Shown piece by piece: positions 1 to 7,032 of a stretch of DNA of 64,000 bases. The position numbers and the translations under genes are program-made. A model generated the notes under the pieces. That model did no database searches. It saw only the letters and a program-made list of their open reading frames with translations, and was not told where the DNA came from. Origin of the DNA: DASRLE01 sp963825315 (GTDB lineage: Bacteria; Verrucomicrobiota; Verrucomicrobiia; Limisphaerales; Palsa-1400); the NCBI GenBank assembly GCA_963825315.1, contig CAWGST010000001.1, positions 1,612,001 to 1,676,000 of the forward strand. Direction: 5' to 3'. The first letter of the stretch is position 1, and every line of letters begins with the position of its first letter.

Positions 1-1246
1 CGCCGAACAGATTCAGCGCGATCAGCGTCATCAAAATGGTGAGAATGATTTGGAATTGGGGATTGCGAAAAGCATCCCCCCAATTGGCCACGCCTCCGGC
101 GCGTTGCGCCCCGATGGCCAGCCCCGCCAATGCCAGGAATGAAACCAACACACCCAGGCCATAGACCGCGCCCAATTGCCGCACGCGCCGGGCTTCTTCC
201 TTGGACTGATTGACGAAGCCCAAAATCTTCAGCGCGATCACGGGCAGCACGCAGGGCATCACATTCAAAATCAGCCCGCCCACGAAGGCGAGCAACAGCA
301 TGGCCACGAGGGAACCGGTTTGCACCGGTGCTCCGGCCTGCGGGGCGGGGGCGGCGGCGGGCGCCTGGATGGTCAGATGCTCCTCCAAGCCAAAGCGCCC
401 GGCAGAGCCGACTCCGCCCGCCAGAACTCCATCAACCTGTTTTGGCCAGTCGCCCTCGCTCTTCTTGACAATTTTGTGGAGACGAATCCTCCCCGGCGGG
501 CTTGGCAATGTCTCCGTCATTCCCTCCACTTCGAAGTTCGCGTTGGAGCAGGGATAAAAATCGGCCGGGGCCGCATTGGTCTTCCATTCGATAATCAGGC
601 CGCGGGCATTGTCCTTTGGCGGGGCGCTTTCCCAAAAAGCCGCGGCGGTGGAGGCGGTGTCCGGCCGCGGAACTTTGTCGCGCCAATTCCCGATGGCTGT
701 CGCGTCACGCGAGGGTTTGGCTGCATCGCCGATGGCCAGCATGGCGGTGGCGTCGTTGCCTGCGATCACGCAGATATCGGAGCACTCCATCCATTTGGCC
801 GAAACGGCCAGCTTCAATGGCCCGGCGCGCAAAGATTTATCCAGCGCAAGGGGAACCAACAAAACCACTTCGTTCGTATAAATATAAGTGACAAGCGAGG
901 TGTCGCCGGCGGTGTCAATCTCTTTGTCGGGTGTCGGCCAGTTGATTTCGCCTGCGGTGACGCCCTCGGGCAGGGTCCATTTGATCTCAGTGGCCTGGCC
1001 GGCATCGCCTCCATTGCGCCAATACGTATGCCATCCCTTGGGCATATCCATTTCCAGGCCGGCCCAGATGACGTCTCCAGGCCGCGCGGCTTCCGCCGAA
1101 AGCAAAAGGCGGATTTGCGTTTTGGGCGCGGCGAAGGCGGTCGTCGCGAAGAAAAGTGCCAGGAGAAGGACGATGGCGGGAAATGACGAACGTCCAAGCA
1201 CCAATGACCACTGAATGACGAAGCTCGAATGACGGAGTTTCGTCAT
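1..1246 (-). CDS. dsbD: Thiol:disulfide interchange protein DsbD-like, 3' end cut by window edge
   Basis: Membrane protein that passes electrons from cytoplasmic thioredoxin to periplasmic thiol partners. The reading frame is open from an ATG at 1246 down to base 1. After a hydrophobic signal segment (residues about 20-38) comes a DsbD N-terminal-type domain with the motif GWHTYWRNGGDAG near residue 70. The transmembrane CcdA-like domain begins near residue 310, with the redox-Cys motif NVMPCVLPV and further hydrophobic helices up to the edge. The second membrane cysteine and the C-terminal thioredoxin domain would lie outside the window. It is last in the rpsP operon, 86 bp after rplS. The ATG lies within an intergenic repeat, and the first ~20 residues are repeat-encoded; TTG at 1204 or GTG at 1201 are alternative starts. 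No clear ribosome site is visible. Confidence 0.85.
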   Translation of the reverse strand, partial: MTKLRHSSFVIQWSLVLGRSSFPAIVLLLALFFATTAFAAPKTQIRLLLSAEAARPGDVIWAGLEMDMPKGWHTYWRNGGDAGQATEIKWTLPEGVTAGEINWPTPDKEIDTAGDTSLVTYIYTNEVVLLVPLALDKSLRAGPLKLAVSAKWMECSDICVIAGNDATAMLAIGDAAKPSRDATAIGNWRDKVPRPDTASTAAAFWESAPPKDNARGLIIEWKTNAAPADFYPCSNANFEVEGMTETLPSPPGRIRLHKIVKKSEGDWPKQVDGVLAGGVGSAGRFGLEEHLTIQAPAAAPAPQAGAPVQTGSLVAMLLLAFVGGLILNVMPCVLPVIALKILGFVNQSKEEARRVRQLGAVYGLGVLVSFLALAGLAIGAQRAGGVANWGDAFRNPQFQIILTILMTLIALNLFG

Positions 1247-1295
1247 TGGGTCATTTGGGCATTGATTGGTCATTAGGATTTCGTCATTAGACATT
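1185..1295 (-). repeat. AATGACGAA-type dispersed repeat, copy 1
   Basis: The stretch is built from AATGACGAA/TTCGTCATT units. On the minus strand it nearly matches a second copy at 49409-49555 over about 75 bp. A 20-bp near-palindrome lies at 1228-1247; in the other copy the equivalent 20 bp are a perfect palindrome. Both copies sit just upstream of a gene and point toward it. Here the repeat is open in the dsbD frame. Confidence 0.85.
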
Positions 1296-1332
1296 TTCCC
1301 CCACCAACCCCCCGCCAAACCGCTATCGCGCG

Positions 1333-1752
1333 CTATTTGGCGGCGGCAACGGGCGCGGCTTCGGCAACGGGCGCGGCGGCGGGTGTTTTGGCCGGCGCGC
1401 GTCCTTCCTTCTCCTTGACCAAAGTGGCGCCCTTGCCGATGCGCTGGCGCAGGTAAGTCAATTTGGCGCGGCGCACCGAGCCTTTTCGCTCCACCTCCAC
1501 CTTGTCAATACGCGGCGAGTGCAGCGGGAAAACGCGCTCGACCCCTTCGCCGTAACTGATGCGGCGAACGGTAAACGTGCAGTTCAGCCCATGCCCCCGG
1601 CGGCCAATGACCACGCCGGAGAAAATCTGGATGCGTTCCTTGTCGCCCTCGACCACTTTGGTATGGACACGCACGGAATCGCCGACGCCGAAAGTGCCGG
1701 TTTCCTTGCGATACTGTTCTGTTTCAATTTTGTCTAACAATGCCTGGTTCAT
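1333..1752 (-). CDS. rplS: 50S ribosomal protein L19
   Basis: Large-subunit protein located at the interface with the 30S subunit. The 139 residues include the L19 core: GVGDSVRVHTKVVEG near residue 22, the FSGVVIGRRG loop, VRRISYGEGVERVFPLHSP and the basic YLRQRIGKGA end. A ~25-residue Ala/Pro tail extends it beyond the usual ~115 residues. It starts 12 bp after the trmD stop, the usual gene order in many bacteria, so translation is probably coupled to the rpsP operon. Confidence 0.97.
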   Translation of the reverse strand: MNQALLDKIETEQYRKETGTFGVGDSVRVHTKVVEGDKERIQIFSGVVIGRRGHGLNCTFTVRRISYGEGVERVFPLHSPRIDKVEVERKGSVRRAKLTYLRQRIGKGATLVKEKEGRAPAKTPAAAPVAEAAPVAAAK

Positions 1753-1764
1753 AAAATCTTTCTT

Positions 1765-2454
1765 TCACTGCCCGGCGCCGGATTTTTCGTCCAATAAATC
1801 CGGCCGCCGCGCCTGCGTCCGCAACCGCGCCTGTTCGCGCCGCCATTTTTCAATTTCCGCGTGATTGCCCGACAACAACACCGGCGGCACTTTCATGGCG
1901 CGAAATTCCGCCGGCCGCGTATAGTGCGGATATTCCAGCGATCCCTGGCTGAACGACTCGTCCACCGGACTCTGGTCGTCGCCCAACGCCCCCGGCAACA
2001 AACGCGTCACCGCGTCAATCACCACCATGGCCGCCAGGGAACCGTTGGTCAGCACGTAATCGCCAATGGACAATTCGTCATCCACCAGCGCCTCGCGCAC
2101 CCGTTCGTCCACGCCCTCGTATGCGCCGCAAATAAAGAGCAACGCTTCGTGCTTCGCCAATTCCCGGGCGACGCCCTGATCAAACGTCCGGCCCGCCGGG
2201 CTCATTAAAATGACCCGGGTCTTTTCCCCGGCCAGCGCCTCGACCGCCTCAAAAATCGGCTCCGGTTTCAACACCATGCCCGGCCCGCCGCCGAAGGGCC
2301 GGTCATCCACCGTCTTGTAATTGTCGTGAGTGTAATCGCGAAGATTATGCACCCGCAATTCCAAAAGGCCGTTCTTGCGGGCCCGCTGGACAATGCTCAC
2401 ATCAATCGGTCCCGTGAACATTTCCGGGAACAAAGTGAGCACATCGATTTTCAA
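1765..2454 (-). CDS. trmD: tRNA (guanine-37-N1)-methyltransferase
   Basis: SPOUT-class enzyme that methylates G37 next to the anticodon, preventing frameshifting. Recognisable parts are the start KIDVLTLFPEMF, the DDRPFGGGPGMV loop, FICGAYEGVDERV and the knot motif ELSIGDYVLTNGSLAAMVV, ending with a 229-residue product of normal length. I chose a TTG start at 2454 because it lies one base after the khpA stop and gives the canonical N-terminus; the frame stays open to 2544 but the extra residues overlap khpA and are not TrmD-like. It lies between khpA and rplS; rimM, often found here, is absent. Confidence 0.95.
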   Translation of the reverse strand: MKIDVLTLFPEMFTGPIDVSIVQRARKNGLLELRVHNLRDYTHDNYKTVDDRPFGGGPGMVLKPEPIFEAVEALAGEKTRVILMSPAGRTFDQGVARELAKHEALLFICGAYEGVDERVREALVDDELSIGDYVLTNGSLAAMVVIDAVTRLLPGALGDDQSPVDESFSQGSLEYPHYTRPAEFRAMKVPPVLLSGNHAEIEKWRREQARLRTQARRPDLLDEKSGAGQ

Positions 2455-2455
2455 G

Positions 2456-2701
2456 CTATGCCGGAGGCTTTTCCTCCACGATTTCCAGGGAGCAGCGCAA
2501 CGATTTCCTGGCGCTGCCCGCCAGCAAGAGCGAGCGCAGCGCATTGATCGTCATGCCCTGCCGTCCAATGACCTTGCCCACGTCATCGGGATGCAACCGC
2601 AGTTCGTAAATGGTCAGGGCGTCCTTGACCACCGGAGTGACCGTGACGGCCTCCGGATGATTGACCAACCCTTTGACGACATACTCCAGAAAGGCTTGCA
2701 T
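2456..2701 (-). CDS. khpA: KH-domain RNA-binding protein KhpA
   Basis: Small single-KH-domain RNA chaperone (81 residues). The GxxG-containing segment GKVIGRQGMTINALRSLL near residues 42-60 is the KH signature. Typical KhpA genes sit directly after rpsP, as here (12-bp gap). In many bacteria KhpA pairs with KhpB (Jag); no khpB is in this window. The stop codon is followed by one base and then the trmD TTG start. Confidence 0.93.
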   Translation of the reverse strand: MQAFLEYVVKGLVNHPEAVTVTPVVKDALTIYELRLHPDDVGKVIGRQGMTINALRSLLLAGSARKSLRCSLEIVEEKPPA

Positions 2702-2713
2702 GAGTCGAAAGAT

Positions 2714-2968
2714 TTAAGCCGGCACGGCGGCTTTGCCGAGCCTCTTCAAAAAACTGGCGACGGTCTCGCTGGGCTGGGCCCCTTTGCTGATCCAGTATTT
2801 GGCCCGTTCCAGGTCCAGCTTGCAGTTCTCGCCCTTTTTGAGCGGTTGATACGTGCCGATTTCCTCGATGAACTTGCCATCCCGCGGGCTGCGCGAATCA
2901 GCCACCACAATGCGGAAATACGGCGCATTCTTTGTTCCGACCCGCTTCATACGAATTCTGACTGCCAT
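2714..2968 (-). CDS. rpsP: 30S ribosomal protein S16
   Basis: Assembly protein of the 30S subunit, 84 residues. It begins AVRIRMKRVGTKNAPYFRIV and carries VADSRSPRDGKFIEEIGTY, both S16 hallmarks. ATG at 2968 is preceded by AGGAAGA, a good ribosome site, so it is preferred over an upstream in-frame codon at 3010. First gene of the rpsP-khpA-trmD-rplS-dsbD operon. An IS630 copy is inserted ~130 bp upstream (3099), so the operon promoter must lie within the intervening bases or be supplied from the element. Confidence 0.96.
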   Translation of the reverse strand: MAVRIRMKRVGTKNAPYFRIVVADSRSPRDGKFIEEIGTYQPLKKGENCKLDLERAKYWISKGAQPSETVASFLKRLGKAAVPA

Positions 2969-3105
2969 AGTATAAAATCTTCCTGTGGCGGCGGCGAGCC
3001 ACGTATTCAATTCAACCGCCCGCCGCTCACACGGCGCCCAAAAAGGAGGGAGACAATATGCTTTGGCCAGCCCCTTTGCAAGCCCTCATTTTTGGCTAGA
3101 GCGTT

Positions 3106-3630
3106 TTAAATAAAACTGTAGCCACAAGAGGCAAACCAGTTCATGGCATCCCGGGGCGTGATACTCTGCAAAGCTGAAGCAATCGCCTGGAGCAGAGCGG
3201 GCTGCGTGCGGGCCTCGGCTGTACGCAGGTGGGATTTGACTTTGCTCCACATTTGCTCGATGGGATTGAGGTCTGGGGAATAGGCTGGAAGGAAGAGGAT
3301 TTGGGCTCCAGCCTGCGCGATCAGCGAAAGGGTCGGCTCACTTTTATGCGGGGAGAGGTTATCCATGATGACCACATCTCCGGCGCGCAGCGTCGGGCAC
3401 AAGACATGGCCGACATAGACCCGGAAAACCTCCGTATCGGTGGCCCCCTCGATGGTCATGCAGGCGGTGGCACCGTCCAGGCGGATGGCGCCGATCATGG
3501 TCGTGGTTTGCCAATGGCCCTGCGGACATTGGGCGTGGACACGCTGACCCCGCAGGGCGCGCCCGCGCAGGCGGGTCAGATTGGTTTTGGCACCCGATTC
3601 GTCCAGGAAAATCAGTTTGGCCGGGTCCAA
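3106..3630 (-). CDS. IS630 transposase, catalytic part (orfB)
   Basis: DDE-type catalytic domain of an IS630 transposase. Acidic residues occur in IFLDESG, VVIMDNLSPHK and NPIEQMW. The TTG at 3630 is only the first possible start in this frame; the real product is most likely the orfA-orfB fusion made by a -1 frameshift at the T7 tract 3707-3713 (A7 on the coding strand). The TAA stop lies inside the terminal inverted repeat. Confidence 0.88.
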   Translation of the reverse strand: MDPAKLIFLDESGAKTNLTRLRGRALRGQRVHAQCPQGHWQTTTMIGAIRLDGATACMTIEGATDTEVFRVYVGHVLCPTLRAGDVVIMDNLSPHKSEPTLSLIAQAGAQILFLPAYSPDLNPIEQMWSKVKSHLRTAEARTQPALLQAIASALQSITPRDAMNWFASCGYSFI

Positions 3631-4043
3631 ACCGCCTTGCCGACGCCGCCAGGCGCGGCGCGCCCGCGCAATGTCCGGACGGTCTTGCTCGCTGGCATGG
3701 AGTGTCTTTTTTTATATGTCAGCCCCATCTTCGCCAGAACGTAGTGGATGGCGGGCAGAGAACAGTCCAGTTCCAAGCCGGCGCGCAGCTCTTTCAAGGT
3801 CAGGTCGGGCTTCTGATTCAATAGAGTCCGCATCTGGCGCTGATGGGCCGCCAGGATCATCGGCTTGCGCCCGGAGAAACGGTGGCGCGGACCGATCTCC
3901 CCGGTCCGTCGGCGTTGTTGCAAGAGCTTCTTGACCATGCCCAGCGAAACCCGGTAACGATCGCCGACCTCCACGCGAGTCCCCTCTTCAAGGTCATAGG
4001 AAGCCAAAATCCGTTCGCGCAGGTCCAACGATAAAGTTCGCAT
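3612..4043 (-). CDS. IS630 transposase, DNA-binding part (orfA)
   Basis: N-terminal helix-turn-helix portion of an IS630-type transposase: MRTLSLDLRERILASYD, then VSLGMVKKLLQQRRRTGEI and a second HTH-like segment ending GLTYKK. Start at 4043 gives the usual IS630 N-terminus; an in-frame codon at 4067 is an alternative. After YKK the zero frame continues into non-homologous residues and stops at 3612, while the -1 frame continues the normal IS630 sequence. Confidence 0.85.
   Translation of the reverse strand: MRTLSLDLRERILASYDLEEGTRVEVGDRYRVSLGMVKKLLQQRRRTGEIGPRHRFSGRKPMILAAHQRQMRTLLNQKPDLTLKELRAGLELDCSLPAIHYVLAKMGLTYKKRHSMPASKTVRTLRGRAAPGGVGKAVWTRPN
3707..3713 (-). other. Probable -1 frameshift slippery site, IS630 copy 1
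   Basis: A run of seven A on the coding strand. Reading one base back after AAA-AAA continues as KTLHASEQDRPD and joins orfB in frame, giving a 312-residue transposase. The same tract is present in copy 2. Confidence 0.7.
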
Positions 4044-4136
4044 GAACTGCCTATACCACAGGCCCAACGGAATGGCTACAGTTTTATTTAAAACGCTCTA
4101 AATGTCGCCTTTTTCTGGAAAAGCGGACGGTCAAAA

Positions 4137-4385
4137 TCAGCGGGTTGCCGCAAGCGGACGCGCATGCAGGACGCTCTTCGCTGTCAATGGCTCGATCTGC
4201 GACTCGCGCAACGTAATCACATCAACGGTGTCTCCCACTGCGTTAAACACTTCCAACGAGTATCCCGGTTCTTGTCCTGGCCGGCCTTGATGGTATTCGA
4301 CAATCGTCGCCAAGTCGCCGCGCCGCAGCCGATGCTTGGGAAGATTTCCCTTCAACGCCACTCTGCTGAACATCTCGTATTTCAT
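4137..4385 (-). CDS. DUF4926 domain protein
   Basis: 82 residues, apparently cytosolic, resembling the DUF4926 family: LPKHRLRRGDLATIVEYH, then GYSLEVFNAVGDTVDVITL and a SQIEPL ending. Proteins of this family are small beta-rich proteins of unknown role usually encoded next to DUF6883 proteins, as here: the ATG overlaps the stop of the upstream gene by four bases (ATGA), so the two are translationally coupled. A two-gene module of toxin-antitoxin size is possible, but no activity can be read from the sequence. Confidence 0.75.
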   Translation of the reverse strand: MKYEMFSRVALKGNLPKHRLRRGDLATIVEYHQGRPGQEPGYSLEVFNAVGDTVDVITLRESQIEPLTAKSVLHARPLAATR

Positions 4386-4708
4386 CTCTTGTCCGGGTAA
4401 AGCGTCACAAATTTAGCCTGGCCGGTGGCGTCCTCAACCATCCAGATGGACACCACGCGCAAGCCTCGTCCGTTTGGTCCTGTCAATTTTCCGCGAATTT
4501 CATATTTTGCGCCATATTCGTCTCCTTCCAATAATCTGGCTTCCAGCGGCAACAACTGCATCCGCAGATCCGCCAGCAGCCGGTCCGCCGTTTGCGGCGC
4601 ATAACCTGCTCTGGCCAGAAAGGCCGACTTGTCGTCTTCCAAACGCCACGTCAGAAGATAGTCTGTGACCTTCCGACGCGCAATCAAAGTATCCACCGGC
4701 AATTTCAT
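4382..4708 (-). CDS. DUF6883 domain protein
   Basis: 108 residues starting MKLPVDTLIARRKVTDYLL and containing LLEGDEYGAKYEIRGKLTG and VVSIWMVEDATGQAKFVTLYP, the pattern of DUF6883 proteins. Function unknown. Upstream partner of the DUF4926 gene, overlapping it by 4 bp. Lies just beyond the IS630 copy; there is no sign that it belongs to the IS. Confidence 0.75.
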   Translation of the reverse strand: MKLPVDTLIARRKVTDYLLTWRLEDDKSAFLARAGYAPQTADRLLADLRMQLLPLEARLLEGDEYGAKYEIRGKLTGPNGRGLRVVSIWMVEDATGQAKFVTLYPDKR

Positions 4709-4744
4709 CGCGAACCTAATTTGGCAGTTGGCTTCAGCGTAGTG

Positions 4745-5101
4745 TTAAGCCACAAATTTCATCGACTCCATCAACTCAAAATGACCTCCGCAAGGGCACT
4801 GATTCACCCCATCCTCGTACTTCGTTGTCTCACATTGCGGACAAATCATCATTGGCCGTTTGCGTCCCCCCCACTTGTAAAATGCAAACGCGCAGATGAT
4901 ACCAGACATGGCGGCAAATGGAAGACGTGACGTAAGCTCATTGGCTGGAACAAATAAATGATGAGGGTAACTATGACCGCCATAGGAGCATGTGACCATC
5001 ACCAGAACAAAAGCGCCGAACAGCATGGCCGCCCGTAAACGACCGCGGCGTTGCCGTTTCCGTTCCTCTGCAATCTCCGCTTCTGTTCGCTTGACCCACA
5101 T
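4745..5101 (-). CDS. Small membrane protein with C-terminal zinc ribbon
   Basis: 118 residues. A basic N-terminus (EERKRQRRGRLR) is followed by a transmembrane helix at about residues 26-42 and a second hydrophobic stretch at about 63-75. The C-terminus has CPQC and CPCG pairs separated by ~14 residues, fitting a zinc ribbon. The family was not recognised. Confidence 0.6.
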   Translation of the reverse strand: MWVKRTEAEIAEERKRQRRGRLRAAMLFGAFVLVMVTCSYGGHSYPHHLFVPANELTSRLPFAAMSGIICAFAFYKWGGRKRPMMICPQCETTKYEDGVNQCPCGGHFELMESMKFVA

Positions 5102-5131
5102 GCTAAGCGAGGCGCGACATGGCCCGTCCGA

Positions 5132-5974
5132 TCACTTCTGGTCTTTGCTGTCCTTTTGATCCTTCGTTTGCGCCGGTTTGTCCGCCGCTTTGCCGGCATC
5201 GCCTTTGGCCTCTGGCGCCTGTTTGGCGCCTTTCAATATGTCCTGCGCCGGGATCAGGATGACCGTCATGTTCTCGCGCATGTTGCGCCCGCTCGTCTCC
5301 CCCGCGCTGACCGCGCGCATGACAAATATCCCCACAATGTTCCCGTTGAGCGCGAAGGCCGGCGAGCCTAACGACGCCGAGCTTGCGCCTGACTCGGGAA
5401 TGTAAAAGGTGCGCGGCTTCTGAATCACCGCGTCGATGCGCTCGGCGGCGGCGGAATAGGCGCGTCCCGCCGCCCGGTTAAGCCGGTTCAACGCTATGAC
5501 CGGCTCCAGTATCTCCACCGTGGCGGATTTGCTCAAATCCACCGCCGTCATCGGCGCTGGCGGCCTGGTCTTGGGCCGCACGAAGGCCAGGTCCAGGTCC
5601 TTGTCGCGCAGGACGATCTCCGCCGGCAATTCCGTGCCGTCGTCAAGCAAAATTTTTACGTCGTCGATCTGCGACTCGATCTTGTACTCGTCGGACATGC
5701 GCCGGTACAGCTCCGCCGGGTCCGCCGACGAAAGCGACAGCACCGTCAAGCCCGACGGGTCAATGACCGTGCCGGTCAGGTCCTGCTTGGTCTCTCTCGG
5801 AGTCAAGGAGCGTTCGCCGCCGGAAGAGGCCATTTTGAGCACGACCTGCACGGTCACGACGGCAAGATGGTTTGTTTTGAAAATGTCGCGGCCCTTGTCC
5901 GCTACTTCATCCGCGTGGCATGTCGCAGCCAAAAGAGTCAATGCCGTTGCCATCAGAGTCAATTTGCGATTCAT
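5132..5974 (-). CDS. Inactive trypsin-like (HtrA-type) protein
   Basis: Periplasmic or exported protein with a signal peptide (MNRKLTLMATALTLLAATCHA). The body keeps the trypsin-like HtrA outline: GTVIDPSGLTVLSLSS where the His strand should be, DKDLDLAFVRPK at the Asp strand, and SASLGSPAF at the active-serine turn. The His is missing and the Ser position of GNSGGP is Leu, so it should not be proteolytic. A Lys/Asp/Gln-rich tail follows. The ATG at 5974 is chosen over a TTG at 6004 because it begins directly with the signal peptide. It follows the active HtrA-like gene by 31 bp, suggesting a regulatory or structural partner in one operon; that role is inference. Confidence 0.72.
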   Translation of the reverse strand: MNRKLTLMATALTLLAATCHADEVADKGRDIFKTNHLAVVTVQVVLKMASSGGERSLTPRETKQDLTGTVIDPSGLTVLSLSSADPAELYRRMSDEYKIESQIDDVKILLDDGTELPAEIVLRDKDLDLAFVRPKTRPPAPMTAVDLSKSATVEILEPVIALNRLNRAAGRAYSAAAERIDAVIQKPRTFYIPESGASSASLGSPAFALNGNIVGIFVMRAVSAGETSGRNMRENMTVILIPAQDILKGAKQAPEAKGDAGKAADKPAQTKDQKDSKDQK

Positions 5975-6004
5975 AATATTTCTCAGGTTTGCGTTTGTTG
6001 ACAA

Positions 6005-6907
6005 TCAGTGTTTCCAGTCCGGTTCGAATTCCAGGTAGGCGCTGTGGATGCCGCGCATGACTTTCATCACCACCGCCGGCTTTTGGGCGGCGGCGATCTT
6101 GTCCATGGCCTGGCGCAGCGCATCGACGTTGCCCACCGGCTGGCCGTCCACTTCCACCACCAGGTCGCCGGCGTAGAGATTGGCCAATTCGGCCCAACTG
6201 CCGGGCTTGACCTCCTCGATCAACGCCCCCTGCTGGTCCTTGTCCCACTGCTCCTCGGCCGTGTCGAAAAAAGACACGTTGCGGGCGGTGAACTCGAAAT
6301 CGTCATTGCGGTACTTCTTCATTTCCCGCCGCAACCGGGGCGAGCGCGCCAGTTCAACGGAAACCTTCATTTCCTTTTTGTCGCGCAGGACCGACAACTC
6401 CACCGTTTTGCCAACGTCGTACTGCCGGATCAAACTTTCCAACTCGTCTTCATGCTCCGGCCCCGAGGCCGTCAGCTTTTCGCCGTCCAGAGCCAGAATA
6501 AAGTCCCCCGGCTTCAGCCCGGCTTTTTCCGCCGTGCTGTCGGGATAAACCCGGGTGAGGTAGAAGCCCTTCAACTCCGGCCGGCCCAGTTGCTTGGCGA
6601 TTTCGCGGCTGATCACGCGCGTCTCCACCGGCAGCCAGGCCTTGGTCACTTCCAAGCCGGGGTCCTTTTCCTCCTCAATCCCCACCCGCACCACCGCCAG
6701 ATACCGCGCCGCCCGGCGCTCGAAGGTCGCCAATGACCGGCACAGGCTCGCTCTGCCCTTCCGACAACTGCCGCGTCCGCTCAACCAAGTCCTCGACCGA
6801 CTTGACCGGCTGGCCGTTGATCTCGACCAGGACATCGCCGCGCTCCAGGGATGGCTTGGCATTGCCGGCCGGTCCGCCCGGGCGAACGGAGGTGACCAAC
6901 ACTCCAT
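6005..6907 (-). CDS. HtrA-like protease, C-terminal PDZ portion (frameshifted)
   Basis: The meaningful sequence runs from about 6735 to 6005 and contains PDZ-type segments: GFYLTRVYPDSTAEKAGLKPGDFILALDGEKL and a last one with LIEEVKPGSWAELANLYAGDLVVEVDG written here in parts as GDFILALDGEKL and GDLVVEVDGQPV. The residues before LATFERRAARYLAVVRV are out-of-frame. This is the third segment of the gene starting at 8028: removing one base near 6735-6740 joins SEGQSEPVPV of the middle frame to LATFERRAARY here. Product ends FEPDWKH. Confidence 0.7.
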   Translation of the reverse strand: MECWSPPFARADRPAMPSHPWSAAMSWSRSTASRSSRSRTWLSGRGSCRKGRASLCRSLATFERRAARYLAVVRVGIEEEKDPGLEVTKAWLPVETRVISREIAKQLGRPELKGFYLTRVYPDSTAEKAGLKPGDFILALDGEKLTASGPEHEDELESLIRQYDVGKTVELSVLRDKKEMKVSVELARSPRLRREMKKYRNDDFEFTARNVSFFDTAEEQWDKDQQGALIEEVKPGSWAELANLYAGDLVVEVDGQPVGNVDALRQAMDKIAAAQKPAVVMKVMRGIHSAYLEFEPDWKH

Positions 6908-7032
6908 CCAGGTTGGGCCGCTTCATTTCCCTGGCCAGCAGAAACGAAAAGTTGCGCGCCGTCAGCCCCCATTGTTTGAATTCCTGCTGCCGGGGATAAA
7001 TCTCCCCGCGCTCGACGGGAATCATGGAAACG

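Larger units (their letters stand above)
3099..4098 (-). mobile_element. IS630-type insertion sequence, copy 1 (1000 bp)
   Basis: The element has perfect 26-bp terminal inverted repeats beginning GAGCGTTTTAAATAAAAC and is flanked by TA on both sides (3097-3098 and 4099-4100), the TA target duplication typical of IS630/Tc1-mariner elements. It contains two overlapping transposase frames. The copy at 24939-25938 has the same length, the same ends and identical encoded proteins in the opposite orientation, so transposition was recent. Confidence 0.95.

Noticed and set aside
176..1186. Plus-strand open frame of 336 codons opposite dsbD
   Set aside because: Low-complexity, His/Gly/Arg-rich product typical of an antisense shadow; the minus frame gives a clear DsbD.
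2969..3098. Specific -35/-10 promoter for the rpsP operon
   Set aside because: TTGCAA and CATATT-like boxes can be picked out but the spacing is about 15 bp, too weak to call.
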